NCBI GenBank assembly: GCA_016788945.1
Contig: JAEUSA010000316.1
Coordinates: 1 to 7,073 of the forward strand
DNA: 7,073 nucleotides
Reading direction: 5' to 3'
Source of the DNA: Leptospiraceae bacterium
GTDB lineage: Bacteria; Spirochaetota; Leptospiria; Turneriellales; Turneriellaceae
Below the pieces are notes generated by a model, which did no database searches, was not told the DNA's origin, and worked only from the letters and a program-made list of their open reading frames with translations. A program made the translations under genes and the position numbers. Below, piece by piece: positions 1 through 5,481 of the stretch (positions are counted from its first letter, which is position 1; each line of letters opens with the position of its first letter).

Positions 1-205
1 TACCGCGCGTGAGTTTGGCACCGAGCGCGACCTTGATGGGGGCATGCGAACGCTCAAGCACCTGCTCGTCGGTATTCATCGCAATAAGTTCGACTCCCTC
101 AAGGTTCATCGACACCATGCGCTCGATGGCATTCATGCCGCCGCCGCCGACGCCAACGACTTTGATCATTGCGGGAGATTTCTTTTTTTCTTCAAATGCT
201 AACAT
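1..205 (-). CDS. ftsZ: Cell division protein FtsZ, N-terminal 68 codons (partial)
   Basis: FtsZ is the tubulin-like GTPase that polymerises into the cytoplasmic Z ring and scaffolds the divisome. Only the first 68 residues are in the window; the rest lies past base 1. Visible family marks are the first Rossmann strand and glycine-rich nucleotide-binding loop ([18 protein letters not shown], residues 14-31), the second strand ending in MNTD (43-46), and LTRG at 65-68, which in FtsZ normally leads into LGAG. The tubulin signature GGGTGSG should come later, outside the window. The ATG at 205-203 was chosen because AGGAG lies 6 bases upstream and the short charged N-terminal extension before IKVVGVG is normal for FtsZ. 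It is separated from ftsA by 9 bases, so it is very probably co-transcribed and co-translated with ftsA. Confidence 0.97.
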   Translation of the reverse strand, partial: MLAFEEKKKSPAMIKVVGVGGGGMNAIERMVSMNLEGVELIAMNTDEQVLERSHAPIKVALGAKLTRG

Positions 206-211
206 TGCATG

Positions 212-216
212 CTCCT
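212..216 (-). promoter_or_regulatory. ftsZ ribosome binding site overlapping the ftsA stop codon
   Basis: The minus strand reads AGGAG at 216-212, 6 bases before the ftsZ ATG. The ftsA stop codon TAG occupies 217-215, so ribosomes terminating on ftsA sit on the ftsZ Shine-Dalgarno sequence. This favours translational coupling and would help hold the FtsA:FtsZ ratio. It is one of the two strongest Shine-Dalgarno matches in the window. Confidence 0.85.
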
Positions 217-1453
217 AAAGGTTTTTTTGTAACCAGTTTTTCACCTTGCCGAACAGGTTCTTGCCGCTTCTCTGTATGTCTGGTTCCCCATAGCGCGCCT
301 GGTACAACAGCAGACCAGCCGCAGTGCTAAAGGGTGGCGAAGCCACCTTGTCCGAAATCCCCATCAACCCCTTTGGATAGGCAACCGATGCACCCAACTG
401 CAGAACTTCTTCTGCGAGGCCAACAAGACCTTCAAGCTGTGCGCCGCCGCCCGTGAAAATGATGCCTCCGGCCAATATATTTTTTCTGCCGGATTTTAGT
501 AGTTCGTGGTCAATCAACTCAAGCATCTCGCGCATACGCGCTTCGATGATCAGCGCCATATCGCGGCGCGGTATTTGCCGTGGGGCGCGTTCGCCGACAG
601 ATGGTACGTCGACCATTTCCATCGGATCTACATCTGCCGCGCGCGCGGTACCCCTGCGCTTTTTGAGCATCTCAGCAGCGTCGATCGGTGTCTTGAGACC
701 AATCGAGAGGTCTTGCGTCACATGCTGGCCACCAAGACAGATAGTGGCGGAATATTCGACGCCACCGTCGACATAAATGATAAGATCGATGACACCCGAG
801 CCGATGTCGCAAATGGCCACGCCGAGATCTTTTTCGGCTTCGGTGAGTAGCGCCTGGCTCGAAGCGAGCGCGCTCAGCACTTTATTCGACACGCGTACGC
901 CCGCCTGCTCGACGGCCTTTTCTGTATTCTGCAGCTGCGTAACCGGTGCGGTGACGATATGCACCTGAGCGTCGAGGCGCACGCCTACCATGCCAAGCGG
1001 GTCTTTGATACCCGCTTGGTCGTCGACCTTAAATTCTCGCGAGAGAACGTGCAGAATTTCCTGATCGGCAGGAATGCGTACATTCTGCGCGGTGTCGATC
1101 ACGCGGAATACATCGGCGTGTGTAATAATGCGGTCGCGACCGGTAATCGTCACCATGCCGGTGGCGTTGTCACCGCGGACGTTTTTACCCGAAATATTAA
1201 TAACGACTTCGTCGATTTCTGTGGCCGACATCAGCTCGGCTTCTTCGATTGCGTCGTGAATGCTTTTTACCGTTTGTTCGATGTTGGTAACCGAACCCGA
1301 TTTCACCCCGCGGGCTTCGACAACGCCCAGACCGATAATTTCGACTTCATCGGCTGACGCCACGCGTGCCACAATGGCTACAGTTTTACTCGAACCGAGG
1401 TCAAGCGCCGCGATCAGGCGGCCGGGGCCGACACTGCCGCCCTCGTAGCTCAT
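215..1453 (-). CDS. ftsA: Cell division protein FtsA
   Basis: FtsA is the actin-like ATPase that tethers FtsZ filaments to the inner membrane and recruits late divisome proteins. The product has 412 residues, normal for the family. Visible in order: phosphate-1 motif AALDLGSSKT (15-24); the inserted SHS2 (1C) region with the conserved ILHVLSREF and GIKDPLGMVGVRL segments (133-160); phosphate-2 motif CDIGSGVID (215-223); adenosine-binding motif GGIIFTGGGAQLEG (329-342); and a C-terminal basic amphipathic helix, FGKVKNWLQKNL (401-412), typical of FtsA membrane targeting. The phosphate-2 loop departs from the usual DIGGGTTD form. The ATG overlaps the ftsQ stop in an ATGA junction, and GAGGG lies 6 bases upstream (minus strand 1464-1460). 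The gene is followed after 9 bases by ftsZ. Confidence 0.97.
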   Translation of the reverse strand: MSYEGGSVGPGRLIAALDLGSSKTVAIVARVASADEVEIIGLGVVEARGVKSGSVTNIEQTVKSIHDAIEEAELMSATEIDEVVINISGKNVRGDNATGMVTITGRDRIITHADVFRVIDTAQNVRIPADQEILHVLSREFKVDDQAGIKDPLGMVGVRLDAQVHIVTAPVTQLQNTEKAVEQAGVRVSNKVLSALASSQALLTEAEKDLGVAICDIGSGVIDLIIYVDGGVEYSATICLGGQHVTQDLSIGLKTPIDAAEMLKKRRGTARAADVDPMEMVDVPSVGERAPRQIPRRDMALIIEARMREMLELIDHELLKSGRKNILAGGIIFTGGGAQLEGLVGLAEEVLQLGASVAYPKGLMGISDKVASPPFSTAAGLLLYQARYGEPDIQRSGKNLFGKVKNWLQKNL

Positions 1454-2268
1454 GTATCGCCCTCGGTGTTCACGGTTGCTGATTTCATTTCACGTATAAT
1501 GGCGCTGTTTTCCTGCAGGTCTACCAGAGTCACAGAACGCGGCAGTTTTGCCTCGAGATACGCGTATACGGCCCACAACCGTCTGAGCGTTTCTTCGGAG
1601 AAACGCCCTTCGTAGACGACGCATGACCTGATACCCGCCGAATAGATGCGGTAGCGCCAGATGCCGCCTTTCTCTGCTTTGCCAGAGGTGGCGACCGTTG
1701 CGCTCGACGAACCTGCTTTCAGCGGCCGAATCTCGATTTCAGCAAGACGTTGCCAGAGAAATGCGTACTTCTCTCGCGTGTCTTTCCACAACCGGATTAT
1801 GTCACTTCTTGGTGAGACCGATGATTCTTCGCCAAAAGTCAAGTAGAAAATGACTTTGTCCGGGGTCAGGTCTTTGTGCAGGTACGATGCGTTCTCCACA
1901 ATGGTTTTTCCGCTATGGTCTTTTTCGGCGATGCCTGCTTCTTCGTTCTGCAGATATTCGAGCGTGCGCTCGGTGAGGCGGATCGTAATTTTTTGCCCGG
2001 GTAAAACCGTCACTTTGGCTGACTCGATGCGTGTATTCATCAACAGCGCATCGCGTATCTCGTCCGAACTCACTCCATCTTTGGCGGCTTTGAGCAGGTA
2101 GGCGACAACGTCTTGTACTTCTTTTTCGCTGAGAATGCGGTTGCCTTCAATTGTTATCTGCCAGTCACCCGCGCCGCCATGCCGTTTGAACAGAAACCAC
2201 GCCATCAGCAGCGCGCCGACGACGAAGAGCGAAACGCCGGCGATGAGTATTTTCTTGCGCGGCGGCAT
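1450..2268 (-). CDS. ftsQ: Cell division protein FtsQ/DivIB
   Basis: FtsQ/DivIB is a bitopic inner-membrane protein whose periplasmic part recruits FtsB/FtsL and the septal peptidoglycan synthase. The 272-residue product has a short basic cytoplasmic tail (MPPRKK), one transmembrane helix (about 7-28), a POTRA domain (about 35-99, starting WQITIEGNRILSEKEV and ending with the strand KITIRLTER), and a C-terminal beta region (about 120-262) ending in strands SVTLVDLQENSAIIRE, as in other FtsQ proteins. Sequence identity in this family is low, so the call rests on domain layout plus position directly before ftsA and ftsZ. The ATG is the first possible start: an in-frame TAG lies at 2274-2272. 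No Shine-Dalgarno sequence is visible before it. The stop overlaps the ftsA start by 4 bases. Confidence 0.9.
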   Translation of the reverse strand: MPPRKKILIAGVSLFVVGALLMAWFLFKRHGGAGDWQITIEGNRILSEKEVQDVVAYLLKAAKDGVSSDEIRDALLMNTRIESAKVTVLPGQKITIRLTERTLEYLQNEEAGIAEKDHSGKTIVENASYLHKDLTPDKVIFYLTFGEESSVSPRSDIIRLWKDTREKYAFLWQRLAEIEIRPLKAGSSSATVATSGKAEKGGIWRYRIYSAGIRSCVVYEGRFSEETLRRLWAVYAYLEAKLPRSVTLVDLQENSAIIREMKSATVNTEGDT

Positions 2269-2310
2269 TGGCTATTCTGCGGGCGTGTCGCCGTTAGAGT
2301 CCATTTCGGT

Positions 2311-2357
2311 CGGCGGCCTAGACCGATGCGATTGCTTCGCAATCGCCGGGGCCGCCG
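2311..2357 (-). repeat. Long interrupted GC-rich palindrome (REP-like hairpin) upstream of ftsQ
   Basis: Plus-strand arms 2311-2318 (CGGCGGCC) and 2350-2357 (GGCCGCCG) pair perfectly. Inside them CCG (2323-2325) pairs with CGG (2347-2349), and GCGATTGC (2328-2335) pairs with GCAATCGC (2339-2346) around a 3-base loop. Unpaired bases (2319-2322 and 2326-2327) lie on one side only. On the transcribed minus strand the apex is GCGAAGC, known as an exceptionally stable mini-hairpin. About 19 base pairs form in all. It sits between the AI-2E gene and ftsQ. No T-run follows, so it is not a standard terminator. It could be an interspersed palindromic repeat, an mRNA processing or stability element, or a partial attenuator inside the operon. 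Confidence 0.7.
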
Positions 2358-2359
2358 AA

Positions 2360-2378
2360 CCAAGAACCTCCTGTTCCT
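2360..2378. repeat. 19-nt direct repeat, copy 1 (contains the AI-2E gene stop codon)
   Basis: CCAAGAACCTCCTGTTCCT on the plus strand is repeated exactly at 2417-2435. The TAG stop of the AI-2E family gene (minus strand 2379-2377) starts one base outside this copy and is otherwise inside it. The repeat is itself an imperfect inverted repeat (AAGAAC / GTTCCT around CTCCT). CGAA precedes both copies, with one extra C before copy 2, so the similarity extends slightly beyond 19 bases. Confidence 0.8.
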
Positions 2379-3504
2379 AGGTTTGCGCCCTCGATGGCCT
2401 CGTGCCAGTCGCGAACCCAAGAACCTCCTGTTCCTCGGAAAAATTCCGGTTCCATTCGCTGATCAGCTCCCAAATGGTAACGAACATGGTGACGATAAAG
2501 GGTCCCAGAATCAGGCCTTTGACCCCGAACGCATTTAATCCGCCGACAATCGCGAGAAACAAAAATAACGGATGCAGATTGAGGTCTTTGTCGAGCAGCA
2601 TCGGCTTCAGCAGGTTCTCGAGCATAAAATAGAATACGAGGCAGGTAATTGCCATGATCACAGCGGTGCCGTGTTGGTCGTGTGCGTAGAGATAGATTGC
2701 CCCGGGTAACCATACGACGGCGGTGCCGATCACGGGAATCAGAGCAAAAGGTGCTGCCACGGCACCCCACAGCAGCGGGGTGCTCAGCCCGCAGAACCAG
2801 AACACGATGCCGATGATGGCGCCCTGTGCAACCGAGATCAAGAGGTTGCCTTTGACCACCGCATCGAAAATCTGCACCATACGCTCGCCGATGTGTTTCT
2901 CAATTTTGTCGGGGAAGGGCAGGTTGCGGTAGACCGCGAGACCGATTCTGTCGACGCTGCGAAAGAGAAAAAACAGGATAAACAGTGCAAAAGTAAAATC
3001 GATAAAAAATTTCATGCCCGTCAGTGCCCATGTCCAACCGCGTTTGAGTGCATCGAGCTGGTTGGCGCGCAGCACATCGAGCAACTGCAGACGGTAGGCA
3101 AGCAGTTGTTCAGCGCTGATGCCGGCCTTTTCCTGAATCCACGGGTTAGCCTTGTGGATTTCAAAAAGTTTCTCGGGCGTGAACCATCCGCGTGCAAGTT
3201 CACTCGCGTGGCGCGCTTCTGTGATGAGCGCAACCGATAACCAGATGGCGGGAATCACCAGAATAAGAATCACGAACAAGGTCGAAATCGCCGCCGCTCG
3301 CGTGCGCCTGCCGTCGAGTTTTTTCAGCAGCCAACGGTGCGGCGTGCGGAACAAGATAAACAGAATGCCGGCGATAAAAAAAGCGTAAATATAACTGTAG
3401 TAAACGAAGCTGACGAGACCCAACAAAAACAGAAAGAGCGCAAAAAATACATAGGGCAGAAAACGGTGAAAGTCGAGAAAGCTGTAGCTGCGATCGAGTT
3501 TCAT
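2377..3504 (-). CDS. AI-2E family (PerM/YdiK, UPF0118) membrane transporter
   Basis: This 375-residue polytopic inner-membrane protein belongs to the AI-2E/PerM family. Members have been tied to autoinducer-2 export, Na+/H+ antiport and other transport, so the substrate cannot be assigned here. Hydrophobic segments lie near 14-33, 36-52, 72-97, 160-181, 218-240, 244-272, 278-296 and 309-345. A soluble helical stretch (about 100-158) separates the third and fourth segments, as is usual in this family. Diagnostic segments are PFALIPVIGTAVVWLPGAIY (252-271) and LKPMLLDKDLNLHPLFLFL, GGLNAFGVKGLILGPFI (299-337). The last 20 or so residues are not membrane-associated and are encoded by the 19-nt repeat region, so the C-terminus may be recent. 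The ATG lies 21 bases after the lipoprotein gene stop, with no clear Shine-Dalgarno sequence. ftsQ follows after a 108-base gap. Confidence 0.92.
   Translation of the reverse strand: MKLDRSYSFLDFHRFLPYVFFALFLFLLGLVSFVYYSYIYAFFIAGILFILFRTPHRWLLKKLDGRRTRAAAISTLFVILILVIPAIWLSVALITEARHASELARGWFTPEKLFEIHKANPWIQEKAGISAEQLLAYRLQLLDVLRANQLDALKRGWTWALTGMKFFIDFTFALFILFFLFRSVDRIGLAVYRNLPFPDKIEKHIGERMVQIFDAVVKGNLLISVAQGAIIGIVFWFCGLSTPLLWGAVAAPFALIPVIGTAVVWLPGAIYLYAHDQHGTAVIMAITCLVFYFMLENLLKPMLLDKDLNLHPLFLFLAIVGGLNAFGVKGLILGPFIVTMFVTIWELISEWNRNFSEEQEVLGFATGTRPSRAQT
2417..2435. repeat. 19-nt direct repeat, copy 2 (inside the AI-2E gene 3' end)
   Basis: This is identical to 2360-2378, offset by exactly 57 bases (19 codons). 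In the AI-2E gene frame it encodes EQEVLG near the C-terminus. The same frame reads EQEVLG again at copy 1, immediately after the stop codon. This pattern suggests a 57-bp tandem duplication or an insertion flanked by a duplication. Confidence 0.8.
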
Positions 3505-3525
3505 AACGCTGTGGAATCCGCCCTG

Positions 3526-4026
3526 TTACTTATCGCCGCCTTTGCTGTAGTCTACTTCTGAACGCCCCACGCGTATCAGAAAATTATCTGCGTAAGGTAA
3601 CTTGCTGATATCTATGGAAATAGTTTCGTTCAAGACGCACGCGCTTTCTCCGCCGCGGCAAACACTGCGGTTATTGCCATCGGGTCTCAGCCGCCGTTCA
3701 AACTGCAGCAGCGCGCCGTTATCTTGTTCGAGCCGCGTCGCTTCGCTGAAGCCGTGTTTTGCCAGTGCTGCCGTAAAATAACCGGTGATATCTTTCAGCC
3801 GATGATTGGTCTTCTGGATAATACGGTTGTCGACACGGTAGAGCTCTGCCTGCGGATAAATGAGCGACAGAGAACGCACAAATTCCGGAGCATCGGTTGC
3901 ATTGCCTTTCGGGGGTAAACCTTCACCGGTGAGTTTGCCGCTGTCGGCAGCCGGCTTTTTTTCGCATGCCGGTGCGGCTATGAACAGTACGAGTGCAGCG
4001 GAGAAAAGGGCAGTACGAGCCTGCAT
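3526..4026 (-). CDS. Putative lipoprotein of unknown function
   Basis: I do not recognise this 166-residue protein. It has a lipoprotein-type signal: a short polar start (MQART), a hydrophobic core (about 6-18) and APA|C with Cys21 followed by EKK. The lipobox lacks the usual Leu, as is common in spirochaetes. After a low-complexity Pro/Gly linker (24-45), the mature part is predicted mixed alpha/beta, with YFTAALAKHGF (83-93) as a likely helix and LLQFERRL as a strand. Cys123 and Cys130 flank a short loop and could form a disulfide. It is the first gene of the minus-strand run leading to ftsQAZ, 21 bases before the AI-2E gene. No clear Shine-Dalgarno sequence precedes the ATG, but no better upstream start is visible. 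A periplasmic or envelope role is inference. Confidence 0.75.
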   Translation of the reverse strand: MQARTALFSAALVLFIAAPACEKKPAADSGKLTGEGLPPKGNATDAPEFVRSLSLIYPQAELYRVDNRIIQKTNHRLKDITGYFTAALAKHGFSEATRLEQDNGALLQFERRLRPDGNNRSVCRGGESACVLNETISIDISKLPYADNFLIRVGRSEVDYSKGGDK

Positions 4027-4124
4027 AATGTGACATAAGAGGCCGCGTGCGTGGCGGCGTACAGCCTTAAATGAATGCAGGCGTATTTTACTTTACACCC
4101 TGAGTTTTTTCGCCGGGGTCAGGT
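4027..4124. promoter_or_regulatory. Divergent intergenic region between the lipoprotein gene and tatA
   Basis: These 98 bases separate two divergent genes, so promoters for both the division-side transcript (minus) and tatA-argB (plus) are expected here. I could not find a convincing -35/-10 pair on either strand; the best -10-like hexamer for tatA (TATTTT at 4084-4089) has no matching -35. GGGG at 4115-4118, 6 bases before the tatA ATG, is the likely ribosome binding site. Confidence 0.4.
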
Positions 4125-4439
4125 ATGGTTCTGCTATTCGGTATGCCCAACTTGGGCGAGATGATCTTTCTCGTAGTCATTATCCTTCTGCTTTTTGGTG
4201 GCAAGAAGCTGCCCGAACTCGCGCGCGGCCTCGGCGCCGGCATCCATGAGTTTCGCCGCGGTATGAATCAGGGCAATGAACCGGTGCAGACGCAGACGCA
4301 TGTTCCCGAACGCGATGTCACGCCACACGGTCAGCAAGAGCAGTCGCACAAGCCGCGTTCTATTCCTGAACCCAAAGCCCGCGGCGGTCGTCCTTCGGCG
4401 CGCCGGACTGCGAAAAAAACAGTTAAAAAGAAGAAATAA
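4125..4439 (+). CDS. tatA: Twin-arginine translocase subunit TatA
   Basis: TatA forms the pore-like assembly of the Tat system, which exports folded proteins with twin-arginine signals across the inner membrane together with TatC. The 104-residue product shows the family pattern: an N-terminal transmembrane helix (about 10-25, GEMIFLVVIILLLFG), the hinge FGGKKLPELARGLG (24-37), an amphipathic helix (about 27-47), and a polar, unstructured C-terminal tail. The tail is strongly basic, ending KKTVKKKK. The FG-KKLPELARGLG hinge and short length favour TatA over TatB. The ATG at 4125 is supported by GGGG 6 bases upstream; the alternative ATG at 4143 has no Shine-Dalgarno sequence. No tatC is in the window. 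argB starts 11 bases downstream. Confidence 0.93.
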   Translation: MVLLFGMPNLGEMIFLVVIILLLFGGKKLPELARGLGAGIHEFRRGMNQGNEPVQTQTHVPERDVTPHGQQEQSHKPRSIPEPKARGGRPSARRTAKKTVKKKK

Positions 4440-4450
4440 GCTCCTTTTCC

Positions 4451-5350
4451 TTGAAATCCGTAGAGCCGGCTGCCGAACTTTCGCACGAGCGTATACGCAC
4501 GCTGCTCGAAGCGCTGCCGTATATTCAGCGTTTTGCCGGTAAGACGATCGTCATTAAATACGGCGGAGCGGCGATGGAAAAAGCCGACCTCAGCGATCGT
4601 TTCGCGCAGGATGTCGTGTTGCTCAAGCTATGCGGCATTGATCCGGTTATTGTGCACGGTGGTGGTCCGCAGATCAACCACCTGTTGGGTCGCCTAGGCG
4701 TAAAATCTGAATTTATCGACGGCCACCGTGTGACGGGCGACGCCGAAATGGAAGCCGTCGAGATGGTGCTCTCGGGTGATGTGAATAAAAAAATTGTCGC
4801 GCAGATCGCGCGTGCGGGCGGCAAAGCGGTAGGCTTGTCGGGCCGCGATGGCGCCCTCGTGCGCGCAGATCGCCATCATCTCGAAAAGAAAGAGGGCGAC
4901 ACGATACGCCACATCGACCTCGGTCGGGTCGGCACGGTAAAACCCGGCGGCGTCAACGTGCACGTGCTCAATGTTCTCAAACAAGGCGGATTTATTCCTG
5001 TTATTGCGCCGATTGCCTACGACGGCGATGGCAACTCCCTCAACATCAACGCCGACACCATGGCGGGAGCAATTGCCGCAGCACTCGGCGCTGAAAAACT
5101 GTTGCTGTTAACCGACACACCGGGTGTCATGCACGAAGGCAAAACCCTCACGCGCTTAACGCCGGGCGACGTCAAAAAACTCAAGACGGATGGCATCATT
5201 TCCGGGGGCATGATTCCGAAAGTCGACTGTGCTGTTTCGGCTGTAGAGAACCATGTCGCCGCGGCGCACATTATCGATGGACGCGTGCCCAATGCATTAC
5301 TGCTCGAAATTTTCACCGACAACGGCGTCGGCACCATGATTGTGCGCTGA
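4451..5350 (+). CDS. argB: Acetylglutamate kinase (ArgB)
   Basis: ArgB phosphorylates N-acetyl-L-glutamate with ATP, the second step of arginine synthesis, in the cytoplasm. The 299-residue product shows amino-acid-kinase motifs: KYGGAAM with Lys36, VHGGGPQIN (68-76), RVTGDAEMEAVEMVLSGDVNK (93-113), AVGLSGRDG (126-134), IPVIAPI (182-188), NINAD (198-202), LLTDTPGV (219-226), GGMIPKV (252-258) and LLLEIFTDNGVGTMI (283-297). About 30 residues precede the first strand and include a helix (RIRTLLEALPYIQRF). This N-helix marks the hexameric, arginine-inhibited kinases and is absent from the E. coli type, so feedback inhibition by arginine is likely. Small departures are RVTG for RVTD and RVPN for RVPH. 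The start is TTG: an in-frame TAA at 4424-4426 and the lack of ATG/GTG before the kinase core leave no better choice. It follows tatA by 11 bases. Confidence 0.97.
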   Translation: MKSVEPAAELSHERIRTLLEALPYIQRFAGKTIVIKYGGAAMEKADLSDRFAQDVVLLKLCGIDPVIVHGGGPQINHLLGRLGVKSEFIDGHRVTGDAEMEAVEMVLSGDVNKKIVAQIARAGGKAVGLSGRDGALVRADRHHLEKKEGDTIRHIDLGRVGTVKPGGVNVHVLNVLKQGGFIPVIAPIAYDGDGNSLNINADTMAGAIAAALGAEKLLLLTDTPGVMHEGKTLTRLTPGDVKKLKTDGIISGGMIPKVDCAVSAVENHVAAAHIIDGRVPNALLLEIFTDNGVGTMIVR

Positions 5351-5355
5351 GCATG

Positions 5356-5383
5356 TTGCCAGCCGGCAAATTTCGTTTATAAT
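5356..5383 (+). promoter_or_regulatory. Predicted sigma70-type promoter for the outer-membrane protein gene
   Basis: TTGCCA (5356-5361, five of six matches to TTGACA), a 16-base spacer, and a perfect TATAAT (5378-5383). Transcription would begin near 5389-5391, leaving a 5' leader of about 92 bases before the ATG at 5482. The -35 starts only 6 bases after the argB stop codon. This is the clearest promoter in the window. Confidence 0.7.
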
Positions 5384-5384
5384 C

Positions 5385-5429
5385 GCGCAGTATATATCGA
5401 AACGCGGAGCGTTTAGATATGTACTGCGC
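5385..5429 (+). promoter_or_regulatory. 45-bp inverted repeat covering the predicted transcription start
   Basis: Arms 5385-5405 and 5409-5429 (21 bases each) surround a GGA loop. Nineteen of 21 positions pair by Watson-Crick rules; one more is a G-U wobble in RNA and one is a G-A mismatch. The outer eight bases (GCGCAGTA / TACTGCGC) and the inner six (AAACGC / GCGTTT) are perfect. The repeat starts 2 bases after the -10 box, so it is placed to act as an operator for a dimeric regulator or as a 5' mRNA stem-loop. No T-run follows on the plus strand, so it does not look like an argB terminator. Confidence 0.75.
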
Positions 5430-5481
5430 ATAACCACCAATCTCTTGACGGTGTATGAGCGAGACTCAGCGGCTAACTACT

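Noticed and set aside
637..648. 12-bp self-complementary alternating sequence CCGCGCGCGCGG in ftsA
   Set aside because: Short alternating GC runs are expected in a GC-rich gene. It encodes an ordinary GTARAA linker, and no function can be supported.
959..1357. 132-codon open frame on the plus strand opposite ftsA
   Set aside because: It lies wholly antisense to a certain ftsA, has no ribosome binding site, and its composition follows from the codon pattern of ftsA.
2113..2538. 141-codon open frame on the plus strand, with NLLFLG appearing twice
   Set aside because: It runs antisense to ftsQ and the AI-2E gene, and the internal repetition is the DNA repeat. No start signal and no recognisable protein features.
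2318..2770. 150-codon minus-strand open frame with a repeated GTGGSW motif
   Set aside because: It overlaps the AI-2E gene in another frame. The repeated motif is just the 19-nt DNA repeat read out of frame.
4097..4124. Weak hairpin (CCTGA / TCAGG) over the tatA ribosome binding site
   Set aside because: Only 5 base pairs around a 15-base loop; too weak to claim regulation.
5385..5429. The inverted repeat as a rho-independent terminator for argB
   Set aside because: No T-run follows on the plus strand, the stem is AT-rich in its middle, and it lies right after a strong -10 box.
5445..5479. TTGACG (5445-5450) with TAACTA (5474-5479) as a second promoter
   Set aside because: The spacing is 23 bases, too long, and any start would fall within or after the coding start.
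5455..5481. Upstream in-frame ATG giving the outer-membrane protein nine extra residues (MSETQRLTT)
   Set aside because: The extra residues would put polar sequence before a signal peptide that begins perfectly with MKK. Neither start has a Shine-Dalgarno sequence, so this remains possible but less likely.
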